Notes: generated by a model not told the origin, from the letters alone. A stretch of DNA of 64,000 nucleotides from Microglena sp. YARC (GCA_022414725.1 CM039462.1:9288260-9352259); one strand, 5' to 3'; shown: positions 55,240 to 64,000, numbered from the stretch's first letter. Translations and numbers: made by a program.

Positions 55240-58200
55240 CCCTCCCCTCATCCTGATTCTCCCCTCTCCTCATCCTCCTACTCCCTCCCCCCCTCCCCTC
55301 CTCATCCTCCCCCCCCCCCCCCCCCCCCCCTCCACAGGTCCTGGGCTGCCTTCTGGGGTTACAATCAGGGCGAACCATTGACATCAGCAACTCCTTTGAA
55401 ATCAAATTCAAAGCCTTGCCTAATGGGGATGCTGAATTAGATCAGGCTTTTCTGACCAAGAAGCAAGAGCAATGTGAGTTGGTGTGGGGTGGTGAGATGG
55501 GTTGAGTGGGGGGTCCAGCATTATTAGTCTGTGTGGGTAGGTGGGGTGGGGTGGGGTGGGGGGGGGGGGGGAATCAAGCAGAATTTGTCTCGGGTGGATT
55601 GGGTGGGATGGGGGTCCAACATAATTAGTCTGGGTTGGGTGGGATGGGGGTCCAACACACAAGACACTGACACATGCTATTTTGCCTCTTGCCTGCACCC
55701 TCCCCCCACCCCACCCCCACCCCACCCTTTCAACAGACAAGCAGGTATTCCCTAAACTATATGTATTTGGCTGGTACTGGACAGGAGAGGACGCCACACC
55801 ACACACCCACACCACACCACAACCTCACCCACCCACACCCACACCCACTCCACCCTTTCAACAGACAAGCAGGTATTCCCACTCCACCCTTTCAACAGAC
55901 AAGCAGGTATTCCCTAAACTAGATGTGGCCGGCTGGTACTTGACGGGAGAGGACGCCACAACACACCCACCACACCCACACCCACACCCACACCACCCTT
56001 CCAACAGACAAGCAGGTGTTCCCTAAACTAGATGTGGTCGGCTGGTACTCGACAGGAGAGGACGCCCCCCAACCCACCCACCCACCCACCCACCCACCCA
56101 CCCACCCACACCCTCACCCACACCCACACCTACACCACCCACACTCGCCCACACCCACACCACACCCACACTCGCCCTACCCACCCCACCCTTTCAACAG
56201 ACAAGCAGGTATTCCCTAAACTAGATGCAGTCAGCTGGTACTCAACGGGAGAGGACGCCACACACACACACACCCCCACCCCCACCACCCCACCCTTCCA
56301 ACATACAAGCAGGTATTCCCTAGACTAGATGTGGTCGGCTGGTACTCGACAGGAGATGACGCCACCCACCCCACCCGCTCCACCCACACCCCCACCCACT
56401 CCATCCAAGCTGGTATTCCCTAATCTTTATGTGGTTAGCTGGTACTTGACGGTAGAGGACGCCACACCACACCCACCACACCACACCCTCACCCACCCAC
56501 ACCCACACCCCACACCCACCCACCCTTCCAACAGACAAGCAGGTATTCCCTAGACTAGATGTGGTCGTCTGGTACTCGACAGGAGATGACGCCACCCCAC
56601 CCGCCCTACCCCACCCCACTCCACCCCACCCTTCCAACAGACAAGCAGGTGTTCCCCAAACTTGATGTGGTCGGCTGGTACTCGACAGGAGAGGACGCTA
56701 CTGAAGGCGACTTACTTATCAACAAGAAGGTAGCTTGCTTACCTTTTATTGTCAGCTACGCCTGTGTGGGTGTGTCAGGTCAGATCGGGTAAGGCAGGTT
56801 AGGCATGGCGGGGCAGGGCAGGTTACTGATCAACAAGAAGGTAGCTTGTGTACCTTTCGTTTTCAGCCACGCCTGTGTGTGTGTCAGGAGAGGATAGGCA
56901 GGTTGCTGATCAACAAGAAGGTAGGTTGTGTACCTTTTCTTTTCAGCTACGCCTGTGTGTGTCTGTCAGGTCAGGTCAGGTCAGGTTAGGCAGGTCAAGT
57001 CAGGTTAGGCAGGTAAGGCAGGTCAGGCTACTGACCAACAAGAAGGTAGGTTGTGTACCTTTTCTTTTCAGCTACGTCTGTGTGTATCAAGTCAGGTCAG
57101 GTTGGGCAGGTTAAGCATGTCAAGTCAGGTTAGGCAGGTCAGATATATCAGGTCAGGTTGCCGATCAACAAGAAGGTAGCTTGCATACCTTTTCTTTTCA
57201 GCTACGCCTGTGTGTGTCTGTCAGGTCAGGTCAGGATAGGCAGGTTAGGCAGGTAAGGCAGGTAAGGCTACTGATCAACAAGAAGGTAGCTTGTGTACCT
57301 TTTCTTTTCAGCAACGTCTGTGTGTGTGTCAGGTCAGGTTAGGCAGGTCAAGTCAGGTTAGGTTAGGCAGGTCAGCTTAGGTTAGGTTAGGCAGGTTAGC
57401 TTAGGCAGGTCAGGTTAGGCAGGTCAGGTTAGGTTAGGCAGGTCAGGTTGGGTGAGGCAATTCAGGTCAGGTTAGGCACATCAGGTTAGGCAGGTTAGGC
57501 AGCTCAGGTTACAGCAATTCAGGGGATGATTTGGGAAGCGCACTTTGTACTTCGGACTTGGTTCTCAGAATCTCAGGCCAATTATCGTGAATTCTCGCGA
57601 GAATTCTCAGATTTCCAGGCCAAATTCTCGATTCCATGTACGAAGTCCGGGTTCTTCAGAAACCTTGAACCCAAATCATCCGCTGAATGGCTATAACGAT
57701 TTACAAGAATGTATATTGCATGTCGGGGGTATTGTTGACTCGTTGCAACCCAACCTGACATGTTGCGATCGGGAGGTTGCAGCAAGAAGGTAGGTTGCAT
57801 GTGTTGCAATTGTTGTCTTTGGTGAAGTTGCTGACTCATGGAGCTACCTAGAAGCTGCTCGGAAAGTCGGAAACAAAGCCTTCTTTTGGGAGGTCTTCTG
57901 GTAGCGATCAGGGTTTTGGTGTCTTTCAAAGTTGGGCTTCTGGTAGCGATTTGGGTAGGTGGCCCAAAGGCCCGGGGGATTCAGGGGGCGGGGCAGAGGA
58001 GTTTCAGGGTAGCAGAGCGTTTGGCCAAAATGGGGTCCCAGGTAGCGATCGTTGTTGGTCATGGAAAAAAGCTCCGGTTGATGACAGCTGATTACAGTGC
58101 TAATGAAATGTAAAAGCAACAAAATGAAATGTAAAAACAGTCAAATGAAATGTTAACACTTTGAAATGAAATGGAAAAACAACAAAATGAAATGTTAACA

Positions 58201-59801
58201 CATTGAAATGAAATATAAAAATAATCAAATGAAATGTGAAAACGATCAAATGAAATATGAAAACAATCAGATGAAATGTGAAAACAATCAAATGAAATGT
58301 GAAAACATTGAAATGAAATGTAAACACATTGAAATGAAATGGTCAAACAATATAATGAAATGTTAACACATTGAAATCAAAAATATAAAAAGAAGAAAAT
58401 GAAATGTGAAAACAATCAAATGAAATGAAAAAATATGAAGTGAAATGTAAAGACATTTAAATGAAATGTAAAAACAACCAAATGAAATGTGAACACATTG
58501 AACTAAAATGTACAAACAATCAAATGGAATTTGAGAACAATGTAATGAATGAAAAACAATAAAAGCTTCCACCTGCTTGTTTCCAGTTGAGGGCCATCAA
58601 CAAGAGCCCTGTGTTCCTTGTGATGGACACCCAGCTATATAAACGCCCTCCTGTTTGTCCCCACTTGATGACAACTTATAACAGCCGGTGATGAAATGTG
58701 AAACATTTAAAGCTGTCACCTGCTTGTTTGCAGTTGATGGCCATTCACGAGAGCCCTGTGTTGCTTGTGATGAACAACCAGCTGTATAAACTGCCCCCTG
58801 TTTGTCCCCACTTGATGGCAACTTATAATAGCCGGTGATGAAATGTGAAACATTTAAAGCAGTCACCTGCTTGTTTACAGTTGATGGCCATTAACGAGAG
58901 CCCTGTGCTGCTTGTGATGGACACCCGGGTGGATGCTGCAAGGAAGGACCTCCCTGTCACTCTGTACGAGATTGGTAAGTCCTTGGCCCATATGTTGTTA
59001 TGTGGTTGTTGTTGCTGCTGGTGTTGTCGTTGCTGACGTAGTTGTTGCTGTTGCTGTTGCTGTCATTTGTGTTGTAGCTGTTGTTGTTGCTGTTGTTGTT
59101 GCTGTTGTTGCTTGTGATGTACACCGGGAGGATGTTGCAAGGAAGGACCTCCCTGTCACTCTGTACGAGATTGGTAAGTCCTTTGCCCATATGTTGTAAT
59201 GTGGTTGTTGCTACTGTTGCTGTTGCTGTCGTTTGTGTCGTATGTTGTTATGTGGTGGTGTCGTTGCTTTCGTAGTTGTTGCTGTTGTAGCTTGTGATGG
59301 TCACCGGGGGGATGTTACCGGGAAAGACCTCCCTGTCACTCTGTACGAGATTGGTAAGTCCTTGGCCCATATGTTGTTATGTGGCTGTTGTTGCTGCTGT
59401 TGCTGCTGGTGTTGTCGTTGCTGACGTAGTTGTTGCTGTTGCTGTTGCTATCATTTGTGTTGTAGCTGTTGTTGTTGCTGTTGCTGTTGCTGCTGTTGCT
59501 TGTGATGTACACCGGGGGGATGTTGCAAGGAAAGACCTCCCTGTCACTCTGTACGAGATTGGTAAGTCCTTTGCCCATATGTTGTCATGTGGTTGTTGCT
59601 ACTGTTGCTGTTGCTGTCGTTTGTGTCGTATGTTGTTATGTGGTGTTGTCGTTGCTTTCGTAGTTGTTGCTGTTGCTGTTGTTGCTTGTGATGGACACCT
59701 GGGTGGATGCTGCAAGGAAAGACCTCCCTGTCACTCTGTACGAGATTGGGAAGTCTTTTGCCCTTATGTTGTTATGTGGTTGAAGTTGTTGCTGCTGCTG
59801 C

Positions 59802-59838
<37 letters not shown>

Positions 59839-61413
59839 CCTTCCTCTGCTTCTTCTTCTGCTTCGCTCGGTATATGGCCTATTTAGTGTTGGAGGTAGAG
59901 ATGGTGTTGGTGGCAGTGTTGGTGGTGTTGGTGGTGGTGGTAGAGATGGTGTTGGTGCCTGTGGTGGTGGTGGTGTTGGTGGTGTTGATGGTGGTGGTAG
60001 AGATGGTGTTGGTGCATGTGGTGGTGGTGGTGGTGGTGGTGGTGGTAGAGATGGTGTTGGTGCCAGTGGTGGTGGTGTCAGTGAGGGGATCCTGAGTTGG
60101 TTTAGAGGCTGGAGCTGAGCTGGTATTGATGTTGATGCTGGTGGTAGAGTTTGGAGCTATGCAGGTGGGTATGTATTCATTAACCGGGTAGACTGTAATT
60201 ACGCACGCACATCTGAAAGTGCGTTTAGCTCGGTTTAATTATAAGAGGCAATGATACAATACAAAAAAAAATAATAATTCATTCTCGACAAAAAAATGAA
60301 AGTGCGTTTGACCATGTGTCCCTCTTTCAACTCCTACAGAGTCTCACTCAGTTGTCAGCCTGGGTCAGCAAGTGTTCGCTTGCGCTGGGGCCAACCACTC
60401 GGTTTAACCATAATAAGCAATCATAAACAAAAGAAATAAACAAATTAACGAATAATTCATACTCAACAAGATCTGAAAGTGCGTTTGACCATGGGCCCCT
60501 CTTTCAACTCCCACAGAGCTTCACTCGGTAGACGGCCAGCCAGAGCACGTGTCCACTTGCGCTGGGGCCAACCACATGGTTTAACCATAATAAGCAATCA
60601 TACATAAATGAATAAAGAAATGAATGAATAATTCATACTCGACCAGATCTGAAAGTGCGTTTGATCATGTACCCTTTTCAGCTCCAACAGAGCTTTACTC
60701 GGTAGACGGCCTGCCACAGCAAGTGTTAGCTTGCACTGTGGCCAACCACTCGCTTCAACCATAATAAGCAATAATGCAACTAAGAAACGAATAAATCATA
60801 CTCGACAAGATCTGAAAGTGCGTTTGATCATGTACCCTTTTCAACTCCAACAGAGCTTCACTCGGTAGACGGCCAGCCACAGCAAGTGTTAGCTTGCGCT
60901 AGAGCCAATCACTCGGTTTAACCATAATAAGCAATTATACAACAAATAGACGAATAATTCATTCTCGGCAAGATCTGAAAGTGCGTTTGACCATGTGCCC
61001 CCCTCTTTCAACTACTACAGAGCTTCACTCGGTAGACGGCCAGCCACAGCAAGTGTTAGCTTGCGCTAGAGCCAATCACTCGGTTCAACCATAATAAGCA
61101 ATATTACAACAAATAGACGAATAATTCATTCTCGGCAAGATCTGAAAGTGTGTTTGACCATGTGCCCCCCTCTTTCAACTACCACAGAGCTTCACTCGGT
61201 AGACGGCCTGCCACAGCAAGTGTTAGCTTGCGCTGTGGCCAATCACTGGGTTCAACCATAACAAGCAATATTACAACAAATAGACAAATATTTCATACTC
61301 GTCAATATCTGAAAGTGCGTTTGACCATGTGTCGCTTTTCAACACCCACAGAGCTTCACTCGGTAGATGGCCAGCCACAGCAAGTGTTCGCCAAGGCAGA
61401 CTACTCAGTCGAA
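51362..61413 (+). CDS. CSN6: COP9 signalosome subunit 6, 5' six exons (3' part outside window)
   Basis: CSN6 is an MPN-domain subunit (JAMM zinc site absent in this family) of the COP9 signalosome, which removes NEDD8 from cullins. Exons: 51362-51412, 51484-51555, 55338-55473, 56641-56729, 58881-58974, 61352-61413; GT-AG, phases consistent, 168 codons. Product landmarks: STSGLEFLLHP, LVLINISDHSTRTK, VLGCLLGLQSGRTIDISNSFEIKF, FLTKKQEQYKQVFPKLDVVGWYSTGED, INESPVLLVMDT, DLPVTLYE, QQVFAKADYSVE. These are in the order expected of CSN6 (NISDH, GRxIEIxNSFEL, FPxLDxxGWYxTG, INESPxxL, DLPVxxYE). Intron 1 is only 71 bp; introns 2-5 are 1.2-3.8 kb and packed with repeats. Exon choice was made by completeness and frame, since several exons have partial duplicates. 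The family's C-terminal half must lie to the right. Confidence 0.92.
51888..52036. mobile_element. Short inverted-repeat element (AGCTTCTAGGCAGCTCC)
   Basis: Left end GCTTCTAGGCAGCTCCCTGA, right end its near reverse complement (AGGGGAGCTGCCTAGAAGC). About 149 bp, non-coding, in CSN6 intron 2. Related termini appear at about 52,395 and 55,020, and a fragment at 57,838. Confidence 0.65.
52375..55040. mobile_element. Inverted-repeat element containing a minisatellite
   Basis: 52,375-52,545 and 54,880-55,040 are related as inverted repeats over ~160 bp: CCAAACCTGGAGCTAGCTAG on the left against the reverse complement of CTAACTAGCTTCAGGTTTGG on the right, plus GGGGGCTACG. The left arm includes one inverted, diverged copy of the 66 bp unit (about 52,466-52,545). 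The array is expanded only beside the right arm, suggesting the minisatellite grew from the terminal repeat of a larger element. Confidence 0.65.
53095..54960. repeat. 66-bp minisatellite, about 28 copies, in CSN6 intron 2
   Basis: Unit: AGCCACTGGGTCATGCCCAA, GGCCTGCAGCTGCATTGGAA, then CGTCTCATACCAGCTCCACT. Two alternating subtypes (CGTCTCATACCAGCTCCACT and CCTCTCATGACAGGTCCACT) form a 132 bp higher-order unit. As 66 is divisible by three, long frames are open on both strands (over 600 codons each); these are not genes. Confidence 0.95.
55200..55337. repeat. Poly-C runs immediately before CSN6 exon 3
   Basis: Runs of about 28 C (55,209-55,236) and 23 C (55,308-55,330), with CCTCATCCT words, form the acceptor tract of exon 3. 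Confidence 0.9.
55737..56729 (+). repeat. Ladder of CSN6 exon 4 copies with acceptors
   Basis: The acceptor plus the first ~65 bases of exon 4 (YKQVFPKLDVVGWYSTGEDA) occurs with exon-like starts at 55,737, 55,865, 55,899, 56,008, 56,201, 56,305, about 56,403, 56,535 and 56,641. Only the last runs on into TEGDLLINKK and a donor. Six decoys keep CAG; at 56,305 it is CAT and at 56,403 it is lost. Spacers are (CCCA)n-type. Substitutions such as LYVFGWYW and LDAVSWYS show independent decay. Confidence 0.95.
56700..57310 (+). repeat. Ladder of CSN6 exon 4 donor copies
   Basis: The last ~18 bases of exon 4 (LLINKK) plus donor GTAGCTTG recur. The real GT is at 56,730; decoys are at 56,841, 56,921, 57,046, 57,176 and 57,296. 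Each is followed by the same intron words (GTACCTTTTCTTTTCAGC, ACGCCTGTGTGTG) and a (CAGGTTAGG)n spacer. The repeated TTTTCTTTTCAG within each unit could also serve as an acceptor. Confidence 0.93.
57310..57540. repeat. (CAGGTTAGG)n simple repeat
   Basis: AGGTTAGGCAGGTCAGGTTA-type sequence continuing the spacer of the donor ladder; no unit contains exon sequence. Confidence 0.85.
58105..58565. repeat. ~21-bp AAATGAAATGTGAAAACAAT minisatellite
   Basis: About twenty degenerate units. The same words (GATGAAATGTGAAAC) form the intron just upstream of each exon 5 copy at 58,690 and 58,837, so the array probably expanded from exon 5 flank. Confidence 0.85.
58587..58880 (+). repeat. Two 5'-half copies of CSN6 exon 5
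   Basis: Acceptor plus exon 5 start (INESPVLLVMDT-like) occurs from 58,587 and 58,734, each 147 bp apart and 147 bp before the real exon at 58,881. After that point the decoys end in QLYKRPP- or QLYKLPP-coding sequence instead of the RVDAARKDLPV part. Confidence 0.93.
58950..59760 (+). repeat. Four 3'-half copies of CSN6 exon 5 with donors
   Basis: The part encoding ARKDLPVTLYEI plus donor GTAAGTCC recurs after the real donor (58,975), with GT at 59,174, 59,354 and 59,562; in a fourth copy (59,750) GTAAG has become GGAAG. Spacers are (GTT/GCT)n. The separation is clean: 5'-half copies only upstream, 3'-half copies only downstream. Confidence 0.94.
59760..60110. repeat. (GTT)n and (GGT)n simple sequence
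   Basis: (TTG)n to about 59,840, then GGTGGTGGTGTTGGT units with TAGAGATGGTGTTGGTG every ~60 bases to 60,090. Confidence 0.9.
60340..61413 (+). repeat. Ladder of CSN6 exon 6 acceptor copies
   Basis: Acceptor plus exon start (ELHSVDGQPQQV) at 60,340, 60,517, 60,691, 60,854, 61,021, 61,188 and the real 61,352. Spacing is 163-177 bp. Decoys diverge right after CAAGTGTT into AGCTTGCGCT, then repeat the same intron (CCATAATAAGCAAT, GATCTGAAAGTGCGTTTG). Six decoy acceptors precede the one that continues into FAKADYSVE and a donor. Confidence 0.95.
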
Positions 61414-61538
61414 GTGAGTGACATGGACCTGCTCTCCTTAGTTAACATTGTCATGGGTCATTTCCATGGGTCATGCCATGGCGAGTGCTGTGGCCTTGCT
61501 CTCCTTATGCTGTTGCTCTTTAATGGTGTGTGTGTGTA

Positions 61539-61604
<66 letters not shown>

Positions 61605-61742
61605 ACTGCGCTGTCTAAGTGAGTGACATGGACCTGCTCTCCTTAGTTAACATTGTCATGGGTCATTTTCATGGGTCATGCCACTGCTGCGGGGAGTGCT
61701 GTGTCCTTGCTCTCCTTATCCTGTGGCTCATTAATAGGGTTT

Positions 61743-61795
<53 letters not shown>

Positions 61796-62150
61796 ACTGC
61801 TCAGTCAAAGTGAGAGACATGGCCCTGCTCTCCTTAGCTTACATTTCCATGGGTCATTTTCATGGGTCATGCCTCTGCTGTGGCGAGTGCCGTGTCCTTG
61901 CTCTCCTTATGCTGTGGCTCATTAATAGGGTTTATGTGTGGTGTGGGGGGTGGGGGTGGGGGTGGGGGGGTGGTGGGGGGGTCAGAAGCTACTGGGTCGA
62001 GTGCTGTGGCCTTGCTCTCCTTCTGTTGTGGCTCATTAATAGGGTTTGTGTGGGTGGGTGGGGTGGGTGAGTATGGGTGTGTGTGTGTATGTGTGTGTGT
62101 GTGTGTGTGTGGGAGGGGGGGGGGTGAAGCTACTCTGTCAAAGTGAGTGA
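61405..62150 (+). repeat. CSN6 exon 6 donor copies separated by long G runs
   Basis: Exon end (ADYSVE-like) plus donor GTGAGTGACATGGACCTGC recurs: real GT at 61,414, decoys at 61,619, 61,810 and about 62,143. The unit also repeats CATGGGTCATTTCCATGGGT and TTGCTCTCCTTATGCTGT. Decoys start directly after G runs: about 61,540-61,601 (over 60 bases) and 61,757-61,792. Confidence 0.92.
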
Positions 62151-62272
62151 AATGGACCTGCTCTCCTATGATCACATTTCATGGGTCATGCCACTGCTGT
62201 GCCGTGGCCTTGCTCTCCTTATGCTGTGCCTCATTCATAGGGTTTATGTGTGTGGGGGTGGAGATTGTGTGT

Positions 62273-62279
<7 letters not shown>

Positions 62280-62327
<48 letters not shown>
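62280..62327. repeat. (GT)n followed by a ~41-base G run
   Basis: Same arrangement as the junctions at 61,540 and 61,757, but here the following sequence (ATAGAAGCTTTGCGC) has only faint exon similarity. Confidence 0.9.
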
Positions 62328-62328
<1 letters not shown>

Positions 62329-62980
62329 TAGAAGCTTTGCGCTAATAGCTATACCGTATCTAGCGCTAAAAGCGATTCTGTAATTAGCGCTAGTTAGAGG
62401 TGAGTAGGACGAGTTAGAGCCAGGCAGTACAGCTTTTCCTTGTGATGTTTTGCTGGAACGCGCAATCCACTCTCCCTTCATATGTTCCTCCTCGAATTTG
62501 TGCATATCAGCATATTTCGCCTTCTTTACTTCCCGGTACGGAGCCTCCAGGCTCAGTTGGGACATTCGTCAGGGTACTTCCAAGCGCGCGCTTTTGCGCG
62601 CTGGCGCGCTGCCTTTTTGAGCCCCACTGCGCGTTTCACACAGTTTTTTGCAACCCCCTGTGGGTGCAGCAAGCAATTTTTGCGCTTTTTGCACCACAAA
62701 GCGAAGTTTTTTTGTTTTCAAGTGCACTACAGCGCTGGCCTATTTGGTCAATGGAAGTACTGTGATAGTAGACGTAGCCATCGCATGGCCGAGCGCGAAG
62801 CGCGGAGCCTGGTGGGGTCGGGGGGCAGCGCGTCCCGATATCGGAATGGCGACGGAATGGCGACGGAATGGCGACGCGTCGTCGAAAAATGAAACACTGT
62901 GTGAGTACGTTGACATTCGTAGGAATGCGCAATTTCCATTTGCACCCTCCCACCCTTCCCTTCCGCTGTTGCTGATAGAT
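62328..62980. other. CSN6 intron 6 continued; GCGACGC dispersed repeat copy
   Basis: No CSN6 exon recognised. 62,790-62,900 has GGGGCAGCGCG, three GGAATGGCGAC units and GACGCGTCGTCG, matching the family at 10,945, 11,690 and 52,855. Confidence 0.55.
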
Positions 62981-63166
62981 AGGGAACGGCAAATCATATG
63001 ATTTTGACCAAAGACGAGTGTGATATCATATGATATAAGACAAAAATCATATGATTGAATATCATATGATATGATGTCCCAAGCCAAAGTTACCTAGTCA
63101 GACCGCCGGCATCATATGATATCATATGATGACATGATATCAAATGATATCATATTGCCGACCCCT
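62981..63166. mobile_element. ATCATATGAT MITE-like element, copy 3
   Basis: Left end AGGGAACGGCAAATCATATG, right end ATCATATTGCCGACCCCT. Flanked on both sides by CTGATAG (62,972-62,978 and 63,168-63,174), a likely target-site duplication. The best preserved of the three copies. Confidence 0.8.
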
Positions 63167-63479
63167 ACTGATAGACCATCCACTCATGCTCAGTCTCCCA
63201 GATTGCTTATCGTATAATTAAATTATCACTGTAGCACGAACTCAGGGCCCTCGGCAGTTATCTGTTGTTTGGGGTTCAGTTCATCAGTGTTTTTAAGGCG
63301 AAGCCCCCAGATTCACTCCGTTGGCCTCTTGACCTACCAACGGCCGAGACGAAGCCTTACACGTCAGCCAACTGTCTCATACCTAACTGGCTTCGGTCAG
63401 CTCCATCGTTGCCACCTGTCGTTCCGTTGCCAACACTCCCCGCCAATTTGCGGTGTCGCTTGCGACGCTGCATAGGGCT

Positions 63480-64000
63480 TTTACATTTTAGACCCTCCAG
63501 CCACGATTGGGCAAGTCCCTTGAGCCTATTTGGCCTACCCCTGGACTGTAACATACATAGAATCACACATTGCATCAACAACAACGAAACCAAATCCAAA
63601 TCTGAAAGTGGGTTTTATCTAGCTTAATGTTTTTAGGCCTCCTCCAGGGACAGCGTTTTATAGCTTTTTATAGCTTTTTATGGTCTTTTAGGCCTCTCTT
63701 TTTTACATTTGTACAGCGATAATTTCGCCAAAACTGGGCAAAACTAGCGATCGCTACATATAACGGAAATAAAAAGCTCTGACATACATTGCCTCAACAA
63801 GGATCCAAATCCAGATCATTCGCTGAATGGCGTTAACTCTTCCTCACCTTCTTTCATGGTTGGGCAAGTCCTTTGAGCCTATTCGGCCTACCCCTGGACT
63901 GTACCATACAAACATTGCATCAACAAGGACTCAATTCCAAATCATTTGCTGAATGGCGTTAGCTCTTCCTCACCTCCTGCCATGGTTAGGCAAGTCCCTT
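63480..64000. repeat. Tandem ~125-bp repeat interrupted by the dispersed element
   Basis: GGGCAAGTCC and CTACCCCTGGACTGTA recur near 63,510 and 63,865, and the unit restarts at 63,985. The first unit is split by the inverted copy of the 7,951-8,130 element (about 63,637-63,785). ATCATTTGCTGAATGGCGTT words also recall 57,675-57,695. The array runs off the right edge. Confidence 0.75.

Noticed and set aside
55115..56792. Pro/His/Thr-rich ORFs between CSN6 exons 3 and 4
   Set aside because: Read through C-rich spacers and partial exon 4 copies; splice phases show the real exon is 56,641-56,729.
59294..60118. 274-codon Val/Leu/Cys-rich ORF
   Set aside because: Runs through (GTT)n/(GGT)n simple repeats and fragments of CSN6 exon 5.
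60340..61413. Exon 6 copies as mutually exclusive alternative exons
   Set aside because: Decoys lack the exon 3' part and a donor; after CAAGTGTT they diverge into a shared intron sequence.

Overview
The window is nuclear DNA of a flagellated eukaryote of the green lineage, most likely a green or streptophyte alga. Genes are split by GT-AG introns. The contents are an intraflagellar-transport gene (IFT56), two genes of the plant/algal PDDEXK-like DUF506 family, a eukaryotic arginine deiminase, COP9 signalosome subunit 6, a Ty3/gypsy LTR retrotransposon, and a LINE with both an APE and a restriction-like endonuclease (Dualen/RandI-like, a type known from green algae). Positions 501-1500 are an N gap. 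The species cannot be named from sequence alone.

Layout. 1-3.2 kb: the 5' part of IFT56 on the minus strand, running left into an exon-derived repeat array and the gap. 5.0-15.6 kb: a complete nine-exon arginine deiminase gene (+, 485 aa, all five expected catalytic residues present). 15.9-23.6 kb: a gypsy element (-) with two ~2 kb long terminal repeats and degraded pol; its 3' LTR carries a ~380 bp foldback insertion. 24.4-26.5 kb and 46.3-48.3 kb: two four-exon DUF506 paralogues in the same orientation, with duplicated flanks. 29.1-29.5 kb: an integrase fragment of another gypsy element. 30.3-40.0 kb: a nearly full-length LINE (-) with a candidate 12 bp target-site duplication. 41.3-44.3 kb: two copies of a locus encoding Arg/Glu/Ala-rich 19-residue repeats (-). 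51.4 kb to the right edge: COP9 subunit 6 (CSN6, +), six exons recognised, with the 3' part beyond the window.

The most unusual feature is shared by three unrelated single genes (IFT56, arginine deiminase, CSN6). Around many exons the splice junction itself is tandemly repeated. Upstream of an exon lie copies of [intron 3' end + acceptor + first part of the exon]. Downstream lie copies of [last part of the exon + donor + intron 5' end]. Only one copy per exon is complete and keeps the reading frame. The introns (up to 3.8 kb) are largely built from these truncated exon copies, long poly-G/poly-C runs, minisatellites and small inverted-repeat elements. The genome seems to lengthen introns by duplicating splice boundaries, leaving ladders of near-identical decoy splice sites.

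Gene calls rest on translations read by eye and joined across GT-AG introns with phase checks. Nothing was run against a database.
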